The notes: generated from the letters alone by a model not told the origin. Shown: positions 35,362 through 47,108, counted from the stretch's first letter. The stretch: 64,000 bases of DNA from Sanguinoderma infundibulare (GCA_032821775.1 JAVLRN010000006.1:992001-1056000); one strand, 5' to 3'. Program-made: numbers and translations.

Positions 35362-37120
35362 ATGTCCGGCACGGAGGTCGACTCCGACGATTCCCAATGC
35401 GTCCACCTTCTCGTCCTCATCCACGGCATGTGGGGAAACCCCACCCACCTCGCGGAGATGCGCCGGATCATGGCCGAGAAGCGGGTGCAGGATGACTCTG
35501 AGAGGGGTCCGCGGGGCGAGCGGCTGCACCTGCTCGTCGCGGAGACGAACAGGGACGACGGGACGTACGACGGTATCGATTGGGGAGGGGAGCGCGTGGC
35601 CGAGGAGGTGAGTGTTGCGTTGGTTCGAGCGATCTTGGATAGCTTTGGGACGCTTAGCCGGTTTGCGGGTCGTGGTGTGCGATGTGGACTGTCGCGGATA
35701 GATATCCGAGGAGGTCAAGAAGCTCGAGGAGGACGGGAAGAAGATTACGAGGTTTTCCGTCACCGGGTACAGTCTCGGTGGGCTCATCTCGAGATATGTC
35801 ATCGGGTGCGTCGTCCTCGCTGCATTGTGCCTTGCCGAGCGATGCTGATGGTGTCCGTAGCATCCTCCACCAACGAGGGTTCTTCGAGGATGTGGTCCCC
35901 GTCAACTTCAACACCGTCGCGACGCCTCACATCGGTCTCCCGAGATACCGCACGTTCCTGTCGGGCATGTTCGCGTTCTTTGGGCCAAAATTGTTATCCC
36001 GAACGGGGGAGCAGTTCTATGTAGTGCGTATGTTGTCGCTTACTGCCGATTGACTCGGGACTCACTCTACATTAGGTGGACAAGTGGGGCGAGAACGGGC
36101 GACCGTTGCTTGAAGCCATGGCCGATCCCGGTACGTCCACTCGCTCTGTTTTTGAACGGGAACAAGACCTGATTGTGATGCGCGAGCAGACCGCATATTT
36201 TATGAAGCTTTGACACGCTTCGAACAAGTCCGTTTCTACGCGAACGCTGTCAACGACGTCACGGTACCCTATGTAACCGCCGCTATAGAGCTAGAAGACA
36301 TTTTTATGGACCACGCATTTAGTGGCATTAAGATGTGAGTCTGCGAGTGTTCAGCCCATGGACGGTCCTCACCCTTTGCGTGTCTGCAGAGAACTAGACG
36401 ACAAATACTCTCCTATAATTAAGTCTTATACCCGGCCTTCTCCATTACGGCAACCCCCCAAAGCGCGCGTATTCTCTCGGAATTGGTTCAAGAACTTGAA
36501 GCCGGATCGGCCTCTCCTTCCGCCTGCCCTCCAATTTAGTTTTCCTTGGAATGTGGTTCGTACTCCTTGCTTTTGTGCTCCCTTGGGTTGCTCACACGCT
36601 CGCCGCACAGATCATCCTCCTCGTGACGCCCGTCCTTATACCTCTAATTCTGTCCCTGGTCATCACCCGCCTCGCGCTCGCCTCCCGTGCCTCCCGCGCG
36701 CGGATCAAGGCGCTGGAGAAGGAGTCGTCGAGTCAAGAGCGCCTCGTGCACGTCATCGGTCGCCTCGAGCGCCAGGTGGAGGACGCCGTCGTCGACATAT
36801 TCGACAGCCCCGGTCTCTCCGACGCGGAGTCCTCCAAGCCTTCGCTGGACCCCCCGGCCGCGCTAGCGGGCGCGAAGGCGGATCTAGATGCGGCGTCGAA
36901 GGTGCAGGCCGAACAGAAGCAGGACCTTGTGCTCGCGGACGTCCAGAAGAAAATCGTGGCACAGTTGAATACGCTGCCGGGGCTGAAGAAAGAGCTTGCG
37001 TTCATCCACCCGGTGCGGAACGCGCATGGGGTGATCATCTCGAGGGATGTGAAGCGTTTCCCGAGCCACAAGGAGGGAGAGGGCGTCATACGACATTGGG
37101 TGGATCATTTCATTATTTAG
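35362..37120 (+). CDS. DUF676/Rog1-type serine esterase (putative lipase)
   Basis: Alpha/beta-hydrolase of the DUF676 family, like yeast Rog1, which acts on membrane or storage lipids. Exons: 35362-35607, 35702-35805, 35861-36023, 36076-36130, 36190-36334, 36390-36552, 36611-37120; 1386 nt, 461 aa, in frame. The oxyanion-region motif LLVLIHGMWGNPTHL opens the domain. The nucleophile elbow is FSVTGYSLGGLISRYVIG, followed by NFNTVATPHIGLP and the late acidic/His region NAVNDVTVPYVTA. A hydrophobic segment (IILLVTPVLIPLILSLVI) after the catalytic domain suggests membrane attachment, and a basic, helical C-terminus follows. A longer frame through the last intron (to 37287) is rejected because it loses the membrane segment. 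Natural substrate unknown. Confidence 0.88.
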
Positions 37121-37454
37121 GGAGTATTGGGGTATGTCTGCGTTTGTGCTCGTCTCCACGAGCACTTGTGCTGAATGGACGTTATTTGTTGTGCGCAGGA
37201 CTACATTGGACATGTTATACTAGGGCTCTTTCCATAGTCATGCAATCCATACGTTGCCATCGATACGTTCAGCGAATACAGCAGTAGAGGCGCCGAGGCG
37301 TTGATGGGCGATTGTTGGCTTGGACAAACCCGTTGCTTGACTGAGCTACTGTGCCCCATCGCCCTACCATCGCCCCATCCTGGGACCAGCATATATAGTC
37401 GAATTCCCTCCTTGTTGTTATCGACCTCTTCTCTCCCTACGTCTGACCCAAACC
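37121..37454 (+). promoter_or_regulatory. Spacer with TATA box of the coiled-coil gene
   Basis: ATATATA at 37391-37397 lies 58 bases before the ATG at 37455 and fits its core promoter. The rest of the spacer holds the esterase 3' end; no gene seen. Confidence 0.5.
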
Positions 37455-39295
37455 ATGGTTCGAGTGACCAACCGCGATAGTAAGTCCCTCCGATTCGACT
37501 CTTCGACAATATCTCACTGTCTTGCTCAGGAATGCATGCAGTACTCCGGCGCCACCCCAGTGGCTCCTTCACTGAAGTCGATCTGATCAAGAATGGTACG
37601 TCCCTGGGAGGCGTCTTGAAATGTTGGAAACGCACATCTTATTGACGACATGTCTGATAGTTGAGAGTTTGAGGTGCGCTAGTGGCTTGAACAAGAGCTC
37701 GTATACCAAAGCCTCAGTGCGTTCGAACCTGATAACCTACGTAAGTGCTCAGCTCCACGTCTATGCCAACGTATCTCAAAGCTAGGAATCACGGTTTTAG
37801 AAGAAACACCGTTGGATCGTGCCACGAGGGCCCGGCAGGTACAAGGCTGCGCCAAAACTTGTGGAAATGTAAGCCTTCATTTGTTTTTTTATTTTCCTTT
37901 CTTCGTCTTTGGTAATCTCCTTTCAGTCTAAAACTAGCTCGATCCGTTTGTCACGACGAGGACGTAGTGGGGGTCAGCATCGTCGTGTACCAGAAGCTAG
38001 GAAAGCTCAAGAATGTGACCAAGCAACAGGTATTGTGAGCGAACCTGTATTTTGTCATTTGATGCTCACCGTCGGTCGTTCACAGCTGGCCAACGAGCTT
38101 GATGCAACCTACGAGAGGCTCCGGCAGGCCCTCGAAGGCAGGAACAACTCAAGAGCTGGAGAGCCTCGCGATACGGACGTTGATGCGGAGCCCCAAGGGA
38201 CTAATCAGGCTCGCGTTGAGTCACAGGGCCCCGGTCAGACCATCTCCCCTTCATCAACGTTGAGGTTCGTACATCGTCCTTTAGCGCCATACCAAAAACA
38301 GAAATCTCAAACTGTCTTCTACAGCTACGCCGATTTCGAACACCCGCCTGCGACGCCCATGCGGAACAATGGTCAGGGGACCCTGCCATCTCCGCCAGAA
38401 ACTGACAAACAGGAACGACGCCAGCTGTCGCGGACTGCGACTCGTTATCACTCATTTCGTGAACACGAGGCCGGTGCGTCTGCGCGTGGTGAGAGAATCC
38501 CTGCGCCTGCGGTGCCTGAAGTACCTCCTCCGGTGCGTCCTGCCGAATGTTCCCTTGCTGTTGACCTCGAGGCTAAAGGAATAGTAGACCACAACGTCCG
38601 GGAACCAGTCGGCTTCCGGGGCCTCGGCCGGAGTTGACCTTCTTGCCGCTTTTGAGAAGAATGTGGCCCGTGAGGTACAGACCCTCAAGGCGGCCACCGC
38701 ATGTGAGGTGCATAATGCGGTCTTCACCTAGCCCCGAACGTCTACTGACTAATATGCATCGAAAATATCAGCGTCAGGCTCATGCTGAGCAGACGACGGA
38801 GCTTAAGCAAGAGGTGTCCCGGCTGAAGGCTGAGATAGCTGAGGTATGCACAATTGTGGTGCGCCTACGCGTTTTGCTAGCAACCTGATCATTTTTGCCC
38901 TGCCTTAGCTTCAAACGCAAATGGAAGCCTGCCAGGATGAGTCGAGGCAGTACGAGGCGGCGCATCTCGAGCAGACTCAGCGGTACGAGGAGGTGCGAAA
39001 GAGGGAGGCCGCGCTCCGCCTCAGGGCCGAGGCGTTGGAGAAGGGGATGGAGGAGTTCATCGACCGAAACGCCGACGTGCTCACGCTGGCAAACGAGATA
39101 ATTCACGAGCAGACGCGCGAGCTGGTGGACGCCTACAGCGTCATCCAGAGGCTCAATCAAGTGTGGCAGGCTGCAGTCGGCGAGATGCAGGCTGTGGGGT
39201 CCCATGTGAGTTCGACCTGGGAGTGTTACGGCGCACTTCGTATGCTGATGTGATGGTCCATGTCCCCACTCCCCTAGCTGCCGTTCTTGGCTTAG
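37455..39295 (+). CDS. Uncharacterised coiled-coil protein
   Basis: I do not recognise this gene. Eleven exons fit one frame (37455-37479, 37542-37595, 37661-37740, 37801-37868, 37927-38029, 38086-38264, 38325-38559, 38609-38707, 38772-38843, 38909-39205, 39278-39295), 1230 nt, 409 aa. The N-terminal 120 residues look globular: VRVTNRDILRRHPSGSFTEV, KKHRWIVPRGPGRYKAAPKL, VGVSIVVYQKLGKLKNVT. A low-complexity polar linker follows. The C-terminal third is strongly heptad-like: EQTTELKQEVSRLKAEIAEL, EVRKREAALRLRAEALEKGM, ending HLPFLA. Exon 7/8 joining (intron 38560-38608, GTTGAC donor) is the weakest point. It could be a scaffold or cytoskeletal protein, but that is only a guess from the coiled coil. 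Confidence 0.7.
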
Positions 39296-39917
39296 CTTCT
39301 CAGCGAATGTCATCTGTATGGTTTGTTTCATTCGTGCATTGCGTTGTGCAGGTATTGCAGGTTGTCATGTTTGGCTGGATAGAGGAGCAGTGTATGCAAG
39401 TGTTTGTTTCGAGCCGGACATGATCGGGACGGTGCGGATTTCGGCGATTCTGCGGCCTTGAAATGCCCTGGTAAGTTCTAGAAACTTCGTGGATTAATTG
39501 GCTCTTCATGTATGTATAGATGATATCCGAGATGTATCATCCTCGAGTCCATGTTCTACATGTGATGGTGAGATGATCGAAGGTTGCTCCGCGGATTGTC
39601 GACCGTCGATTGTGTACAAGAATAAGGATACGTTTAAATTATCAGCCGTGAGAGCCCGACCGTGATGATTGAGTGATTGAGTGAATGCCGTTAAGTAATA
39701 CAGATCATAAACGACGTGAGGAAAGGGAAGCTACATGTGGTATCTAGTGGCGTCCTTGCGGAGCGTGGGGTATAGACTACGTGTATCCGTGCACGAACAT
39801 GAAGAAATCCATCCTACGGAGGGGAGCGGAGGACAGTGGGCATGATGATGGGGGTCGATGGGACATGAGACGTGGATGAGCGTCGAGGTCTGAGGAGGGG
39901 TCGCGCTGCAAAAGCGC
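39296..39917. other. Convergent intergenic region
   Basis: It lies between the stop of the coiled-coil gene and the stop of the 55-aa minus-strand gene. No gene or repeat recognised. Confidence 0.5.
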
Positions 39918-40149
39918 TTAGACGTAGCGCACGCTGCGGCGGCGGGCGTTGATGAGGACAAAGTCCTCGGGAAGGACGGACGCGCGGTAGTGCCTGCGGC
40001 CCCGACGGCTGATGGCCTTCCAGGCGGAGATGATGCGGCGTTCGACGTGCTTGCCGAAGGACATGCTAGAGTGACGACAAGGTGAAGGTCAGTTACTAGT
40101 ACTAGGAAATGATGCGAACGGCGACCCACCGAGTGCGCTCCTGGGACAT
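39918..40149 (-). CDS. Small basic protein, 55 aa
   Basis: Two exons, 40149-40130 and 40065-39918, join through a 64-nt intron (GTGGGT donor, CTCTAG acceptor) into 168 nt. The product starts MSQERTRMSFGKHVERRIIS and ends NARRRSVRYV; about one third of residues are Arg, Lys or His. There is no signal peptide, membrane segment or CaaX box, so it is not a mating pheromone precursor. The Trp-containing helix (ISAWKAISRRGRRHYRA) is distinctive. A TATA box about 200 bases upstream supports transcription. The second ATG at the start of exon 2 could also be used, giving 48 aa. I know of no function. Confidence 0.6.
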
Positions 40150-40352
40150 GGTGATCGTAAAGGACGTTCGGGGGACGATGGTGGCAGGCCAAGAGGTCTC
40201 GCGTGTGTGTGTGGGCTGCCTGGCAAGGTAGTTGGGTAGAGAATGACGATGTTGCGGGTAGCGCAACTTGGTGAGATACAATCGTCGCAGACGATGAGAG
40301 GACGTTAGGGAACGGCGGGCCCTAAGCGACTCCAGCGGTCAGGTAGAGCGAC

Positions 40353-40360
40353 CTTTATAT
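40353..40360 (-). promoter_or_regulatory. TATA box upstream of the 55-aa gene
   Basis: The + strand CTTTATAT reads ATATAAAG on the minus strand, about 205 bases upstream of the ATG at 40149. It implies a leader of roughly 170 nt. Confidence 0.5.
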
Positions 40361-40424
40361 CTTGAACCCGCCGCTCGTATTGCCGCCATGCGCGCATCCG
40401 GCTTAATTGCCGGAACGAAGGACA

Positions 40425-41045
40425 ATGGATTGGGTAATCCGAGGGTGGACAGCCTGTTTGCAGACTATTGAAGCGATACATAAGCGCGGCAACGGTTACG
40501 GTAGATGTGCGAGAACAAAGGGAGGCCTCCCTTGTGGACGACGGTCTCCTGAGAACGAGGACAAAACCCCCACCTCGCCGTCCGGCGTCTATGCACTCTC
40601 ATTGTCTTCAGCCCGTCACGTGCCAAACATTCCACGGCAATCTAACACAGCCACTCCGCTCTTCCGCCGTCATCCCCGCCCGGACGCGGGACCCCATTTT
40701 CAAGAGCATGTGGTTACTTCAAATTCACTTAAGCACTTCCAAGGCATCGCTGAGCCATATTTTCCCATGTCTCTGGCAAATACACATGCAGCCCCGGACG
40801 AAGGCCCGGTTCCAGCGGGCCAGCCTCAGCCTCAGCCTGCGACTCGAAGAGGCGAATTTAAAGGTCGCCCCTCTCCCTGCTGCTTTCCTGCAAAGGACCT
40901 GAAGACGACGGGCCGCGAGAGACCGCACGGCGTGTTAGCACGCTGCAACCTGTTGAACTATCCACGGCCTTCCAGAAATATCGTCTCCGCTGCTTCCCAG
41001 GATTCGGACATCCGATGGGTTGATAGCCGCAACGTCAAAAACTAG
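40425..41045 (+). CDS. Doubtful open frame, 206 aa
   Basis: ATG at 40425 to TAG at 41043-41045 is open without introns. Composition is Pro, Arg and Ser rich and matches nothing I know. It begins just behind the divergent TATA box of the 55-aa gene and runs towards the 3' end of the DUF300 gene. It may be chance; it is listed because nothing else explains this 1-kb gap (40361-41307). Confidence 0.2.
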   Translation: MDWVIRGWTACLQTIEAIHKRGNGYGRCARTKGGLPCGRRSPENEDKTPTSPSGVYALSLSSARHVPNIPRQSNTATPLFRRHPRPDAGPHFQEHVVTSNSLKHFQGIAEPYFPMSLANTHAAPDEGPVPAGQPQPQPATRRGEFKGRPSPCCFPAKDLKTTGRERPHGVLARCNLLNYPRPSRNIVSAASQDSDIRWVDSRNVKN

Positions 41046-41307
41046 TCGACACCCATTCACACCAACTTTAAGCATGCCGAGAAAGACCGGTTGTGTTCAT
41101 TAGGGAGTGATCGTGAGAGGTCGTAACGACAATAGCAGGAATAGTAATACACTAAGTAAATAGCTCATAAGTTCATCACGCGACACCGGCGCCCGACTCC
41201 CGAGAAACCGCACCCCCGGAAACAGAAGCAAATGTTACAAAGAACAACAACAGCGGAGAGACGGGTATAGATCCTCCAATGTCGCATACAGTATCAACAG
41301 TTCCAGA

Positions 41308-44300
41308 CTACCTGGCAAGGTTCGAGAACGGCTGGGAGTGCGGAGCGGTTGCGCGACGGCCCTGAGCTGGCCCTGGCGGCGGGCCCTGCCGTGCAGGATT
41401 CGCTGTGCTCCCCGGACTACCTGAAGACGCGGACGCGAGGGGCGCGGGGAGCACAATCCGATCCCTCGTCGGCAAAAAGCGATTCGTAGGTGTGTACTGT
41501 GGCGGCGGCGGCTGCTGTGGGGGCCCCGAGTTCCTCCGCATCCCTCGCGAGTACCCCACATTGGCCCGATTCAGCCGGGACGGCGACGTTGGGGGAGGCC
41601 GTTGGACAGACGAGACGGGTGGGGGTGAGTATTGAGGAGGGGACGTCGTTTGGGGACCTGGGATATACAGCGCGGAGTCTCGTAGATGCGACGAGCGTCT
41701 CCTGCTTTGAGGCTTGTCGTCCGCCCGCGTCGATGGGACGTTGCGTCTTGGGGACGCCGCCGGTGGAGAAGACCGAGGAGACGCAGATGGTACTGACGGA
41801 CCGGGCTTGCGCTCTGGGGACGATGCTGCGGGACGCAGAGGACTTCGGGTGGGAAGCACAGGGGAGGACGGGGACCTTGGTGGTGCAGGAGGACTCGACA
41901 AGACCGCGGTTGACGGATGAACGATGACTGGGGTCTGAGGCAGGGCTTTCATTTGAGTGGTCACGACTGGGACTGGACCCAGGGCAACGCGAGTCCGGTG
42001 GGACCGAGTGGATGGCGCCCCAGAAGAATGCGCCTCTGCCGAAGAACCTGGTTCGACTGATCCACCGAATGCCCGTTCGAGGAAGCTGTCGGCCTGGATA
42101 GACCGGACGCTAGGAGAAAGCAGCAAGGGCGAGAGTTGTCCCGGGCCATGTACACGTAATGGAGGGTCATCCGCCGGGTGGGGTTCCAGGGTGCGGGAGC
42201 CATCTCGAACTTCCGGAGAGCTCAAAGGACTGGGAACATCGGCGAACGAGGCGGACAAGAGGGGCGGGTTGAGCGGCGCTGAATTCTTGCGCTTAGGCGG
42301 CTGCTTCTTGGCCATGTTCTTGGCCATGTTCTTGCTCTCCCGGTATGTGCGGATGGCAGACGGCGGAGGAGGGTCGTTGTAGTCATCCTCTTGCACGTGG
42401 GCCATGACAGGAGCGGCGACCTTGCCGGAAACTTCCCGCGACTGTCGGCGAGCAGATGGACGACGCTTGGAGTGAGGGTATCTGCTGGGGGGAGACGAGT
42501 ACTTGTCAATGTCTGCCTCCGCCCCGGTCTGCGAGAGACGGCTGTAGACCCGGCGCCACCAAGATGTTTGGCCGTGCTGATGTCCTGTGACGGGTGCAGC
42601 CTCGGCATCGACGATGGGAGAGTATGCGCCACCACCAGAATCTATATGCGTGCCAACGTCAGCCTATCCCGCACGGATCGCAGCATTCGCAACATACCTC
42701 GCAAAGTGTAGCCGCGTTTCTCCAGCTCCTTCTCAATCTGCGTCTCCAACCCTTCGCTCCTCTGCCTCTGCCTCCTAGTTTGATAGCCGAGTCCATAGAC
42801 ATAATCATCTCCGACCCCAAGCCACTGCCGTTCCTCACCGATTCGCACCTCCCTCTCCACTTTCACCTTCACGCTGAGGTCCTTCTCCGACGCACCGACT
42901 CCGCCCGAGGAGCCATTCGCGTCTCGATAGATGGCGAACCTCGAGCGTCCGAACACGTTCTCGAGAGCAGCCTCGCGGTGCGCTAGCATGTCGACCTCGT
43001 ACCCGCGGCTCTTGCGGAACATGTAGACCCAGCCTCTCCAGAGCTCGACGACGGTCTCCTTGAAGTTCATCGCGTGTGCGAGGGAGCGCCAGCGTGGTGT
43101 CGGATCCTCGCCGGTGACGTATGGCTTATACGAGAACGCCTTGAGGTGCAGGCATGCGAACAGGCTGAAAGGGCGATGAGAACGTGGGGGAATGCAGGAA
43201 GCAGATGGACGTACGCCATCTCGAAAGTTTCCAACAATGCTCCAATACCGATATTGATGTTGTTGGCAGTCATATACGGCGTCTGTGGCAGGCAACCATC
43301 GGTGAGGCAACGCATATACCCATGTTATCGGGGGCGACGTACATTTTTCACTAGCCCAAACAAGGTGAGCAAAGACAGAGCGGTCGCCTGCCAGAACGTC
43401 AAGAACACTGCAGACCATGATTAGCACTAGGAATAGCAAGAGACGAGTGCGCCAAACTTACCGACGGCCTTGATAGCGACCAGCTTCAACAAGGGCCTCT
43501 GCGGCGCAAGTTCAACTTTTACAACCATGTACACCTGGATGAGGCAATACATGGCGACAGTGACCGATAGCGATACGACGATCGTTATCTACGACAATAA
43601 ATTCAGGCGAGGAAGGGACGCCGCAACCGGGAGGAACGTACATAGATATGACCCCAACCGAGACCCCAGGAGTCCTCGCAGTACAAGCCGACGTAATCAA
43701 GAATGACGGCAGCTAGAGTAGTCCTGCATTGCAACTGAAATCAGTTCTATGCGTTGAAACGAAACTTGCCACAACATACCCTGGTCGAACCACACAGTAT
43801 TGGAGCACGGCCCATTTCATAATCTGCAAGAAATACAGTCCGTCCTGGGTGGACCATACTTCGCTCAGTGAGAGGATTATATGGGCGCATAATGGACCGA
43901 CCTCAGGCTTCGAACGCACGAATCCCAAAGGGAACATCCACTTCCGCACATGCTCCCCTCGCCTACGCCTCTCCCTATCGTCCGCGCGTGAGAGACCATT
44001 CTAATCGCGAACCTATCAGTTTACACGTCGATGATCAGGCTTCATGGTGTACCTGCCTTCCGGAATACCTCTTTCTGTTCGTTCGGATCCGGCGAGATGT
44101 ACAGCAACAGCAGGTAGAAAAACGCCGTCAAGACAGTAGATTCGTAGCCATCACGGAGAAGGAGGAGGGGAGTGGAATGATTCTAATATCCCCGGTCAAT
44201 AGGCTCCATCGGATGATCCAGACAGTGGAAACGCGATACTTACCCACCAAAAGTAGGACGCTGTACTGACGACCGCATATAGAGGAACCATGAACAGGAT

Positions 44301-44756
44301 ACGAACAATGTCTGAAACGTATCCGGTAAGGCTTGGCTACCATTCATCCGAAAAGGCCTGAAACATACAGCGTTGCTCTTTTTTCTGATCCACAACCAAG
44401 CGTCAGGATACACTGCTCTAGGCATATTGGAGGGTACGCACGTTAGTATAGTTCCGTAGATGTTGATTGATGAGCCAGAAAGACACTCCAATAGCCACCA
44501 AAGTCAAGGCCGAGCAGATCATCCAACCAATCTGTACCCATAGGATTTGAATGGAATCAGTGTGACGTCTGAGAGCGACATTCAAGATGAATCAACAGAC
44601 ATGATGGGCTGAGAAGTGGGTTGTCTGTTAGTACCACGCGTCAAATGTATGGCATAGAGGCGCACCTTGGAGGATGATCTTCCCATTCTGAACGAGGGGC
44701 GGACTGTCAAAAGGTGCCTGCTCCGGATGACATCTCCCGTTTTCGATGTTTGCCAT
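41308..44756 (-). CDS. DUF300/TMEM184-family membrane protein with long C-terminal tail
   Basis: Seven-helix membrane protein of the DUF300 family, related to organic-solute-transporter alpha. The start is ATG at 44756 (MANIENGRCH). Exons include 44756-44666, an 8-nt exon 44601-44608, 44531-44442, a 16-nt exon 44384-44369, 44311-44244, 44182-44057, 44000-43902, 43844-43780 and 43723-43642; together they keep frame. Family blocks: IGWMICSALTLVAIGVSFWL, RYIVRILFMVPLYAVVSTAS, GYESTVLTAFFYLLLLYISP, RKWMFPLGFVRSKPE, DGLYFLQIMKWAVLQYCVVR, LDYVGLYCEDSWGLGWGHIY, LFACLHLKAFSYKPYV. About 360 residues of Pro/Ser/Arg-rich sequence follow the membrane part and end at TAG 41308; this contains KNMAKNMAKKQPPKRK. 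The intron 44001-44056 seems to use a GC donor. Function in fungi is unclear; vacuolar roles are reported for relatives. Confidence 0.88.
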
Positions 44757-45415
44757 CTCCAAGTAGCGCCAGATACGAAGGTTTCCAGAACCGAAAAAAA
44801 GTCCTCCAAAATACAAGAATAAGGATAATAAAACAAGACGCAGTGCTTCACAAGAGCAGATGGTCGCAAACGTCGTGGGTGTCGTAATTGGTCGTAACAG
44901 AAGGTTCCAGGGTCGGGAGGGTATCCAGCTTGTGAGTGGGCTGTAAGTCCTATGGGTGAATGCGTGGCCCTGTCGAGGAATTGGATGGATCCCAGCTCGT
45001 TGCCGAAGAACGCTGCGGTTGGAGGGACGAGCCTGAGGACGGGGGCCACAGGCCTGAGAGCGGGCGGGGCAAGGACGGGAAAGCGGGAGAGCACCCGGCG
45101 GTCCCGACCATTGGCTTGGCAGACGTGACGAGCATCACACCGTGACGTCCTTCCATATTTGGCTATAGCATTGTCTCCTTCGACTGGTTGATGCCGACGA
45201 ATTCAGTGTCAGTTGAAATGGCCGGGCTAGGCCTGGGTTGAAAGGGCCCACATTCAAGGAATACACTTCCACATTCAACTAATTTTACAACGTAGTTGCT
45301 TCTACCCTCTCGAGTCTATCCATCAGACGCGGTGTTCTCCTCTGCCAAGTTCGGGTCTTTGACAATCGAAGGTGGATTTGTTACTACATACCGTATTATC
45401 ATAGATTAGACGGCT
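44757..45415. other. Spacer upstream of the DUF300 gene
   Basis: It contains the DUF300 promoter and the 3' flank of the TPT1 gene. A minus-strand open frame around 44950-45156 has no family features. No gene called. Confidence 0.5.
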
Positions 45416-46459
45416 CTACGTTCTCGAGACGCCCTCGGTCCCATCCCAGCCAACGAGGGGCTTGCGGTCTGCTGCAGTTTCGACCCGAGAAAAGAATTCC
45501 GGCCTCAGGAACCCCTTTTCGTCCCCTTCTGTAAGAACTACGCCATTGTCGGACAGGTGGAACTTTATCCCTGCGTCAAGGGCTTTTTGAACGTCGATGA
45601 AGATAAGTATTTGGGACGAGTTGCGCATGCCTGGCAGCTTGATAGTAAGCGAAATGTGGAAATTGTTTGCACGAGATTCGACATACCACTGATGACGCCG
45701 GAACCTGCTACACCTTGGGCCAGATGGACGTGGTTCCGTGTCATCTTGCTGAGACCCTGTTCCTCTACCAACGAAAGAGGTGTGAATTAAACCATCCACT
45801 CAATTTTCTCGGGGCGAATCAGACGTACTAATGCTCTCCCAGGCGCGCTTGGTCGTTCCATGTACCGCGATTCCAGTGGGGATGTCGGCAAGCGATTTGA
45901 TAGGTTCTAAATCAAGTACCACGGCCTGCATTGCGATGAGCTCCAGGCCAAGGGAACCGGTATTCGCCTCACCTTCATCGAGTGGCCTTGATTTGCACGT
46001 ATCCACCAAATCTCGTCGCCGGAGTTCGGATCAGCCTCGGACACCAGGCTGTATCTGCTCTTGGAGTCATTCTTCACAATCTCCTGGAGTCCGGCAAAGT
46101 TGAGTTCGCGCAACTTGGGGCGCGCCAGCTACTTGACGGCTGTCAGCGGTGTTAAGGAGCCCGACGGATGAGGTCCAAGGACTTACAAGCTCGTCCACAC
46201 GAACATAACCATCTGGGCGCATCGCAAGCCCTTCCGACTCCGAGCCGTGGCGGAGGATCCAAGAGAGGGTCTTCGAGATGCGAACCTCTGGAGAGTCCTT
46301 CGGAAGCCCCCTCAACTTGGCGGAACCTCCCCCTCTACCGCCCCTTCCTCCTCTGGAACCACCATCTGCATTCCGTCGCCCCTCTTGTTGTTTATGATCC
46401 TTCTTCACTTGACGACGCTGCTGCCGTTCCTGAGCCTTGTCCGCCTCAGTGGAAGCCAT
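45416..46459 (-). CDS. TPT1: tRNA 2'-phosphotransferase (Tpt1/KptA)
   Basis: It removes the splice-junction 2'-phosphate from ligated tRNA, using NAD+, the last step of fungal tRNA splicing. Exons: 46459-46187, 46128-45973, 45925-45829, 45764-45705, 45630-45416; 801 nt, 266 aa in frame. Motifs: ISKTLSWILRHGSESEGLAM with the RHG signature, RPDGYVRVDELLARPKLREL, DEIWWIRANQGHSMK, IAVHGTTKRAWESI, KEQGLSKMTRNHVHLA, MRNSSQILIFIDVQKALDAG and DNGVVLTEGDEKGFLRPEFF. An arginine/glycine-rich N-terminal extension (GGSRGGRGGRGGG) precedes the domain. The frame is open upstream of ATG 46459 but has only a GTG there, so this ATG is the start. Confidence 0.95.
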
Positions 46460-47108
46460 TGTCCGTGCAGCCTTAGTTCGAAGTAAAGATAATGAGCGAG
46501 CTCGACAAAGCCCTGCAGAGGCGAGGATGTGGAGAGTGCGGAACAGATTGATTGAGACAGCTGAGGGATTTTTAATTATCCAAGTCACGATGAGTCCCTG
46601 TTCTGCACCGCCGCGGTAGGCAGGCGCTTCCGAGCAGCCGCCATTTTGGATCGCAATTGGGATCTGCAGGGCAGTGACATCATCGCTTCCCCTCTCTTGT
46701 TTCGTCGTTTCTCTTCAGTAGACAAACTCCTCCACCTGCCATATCCACCGTGTTGTATGTCAGCCTCGTTTCTATTGCAGTAGTGGCCTCATATAATTGC
46801 AACAAAGCGGCCACGGCGCATGCGATATTCCGTGGTTGTAAGCGTTCGTAAAGCGCCAGAGTGAATGGGTTTACATAAGCAGTCGATAACAAGACGCATG
46901 TGATGCAGCAGCACAATTGCCCTTTGTCCCATCCTTGCACATCCTTTCCTGACTCCACCCTCGTCTCTCATCGCTCTCAGACCACACAAGCCACAGTTTA
47001 CAGTGATAGAACATACCCTGTGAGTTGACCGACCCGGGAAGCTAGCTGAGAAGCGGCCGACATCGTCATCTGACATGCGCTCACACCACTTCCGGACAGC
47101 AGACCATT
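46460..47108. other. Divergent promoter region of TPT1 and the RING gene
   Basis: No gene recognised. Short minus-strand frames (46680-47076) show no features. It must hold promoters for both flanking genes; I see no clear TATA box. Confidence 0.5.

Noticed and set aside
36322..37287. A 321-aa + frame within the esterase locus
   Set aside because: It reads through the last intron in the wrong frame; splicing at 36553-36610 restores the membrane segment and family-like C-terminus.
44582..45094. Minus-strand 170-aa frame upstream of the DUF300 start
   Set aside because: It runs across the DUF300 first exon in another frame, with no family features; the 44756 ATG with the micro-exon reproduces the family N-terminus.
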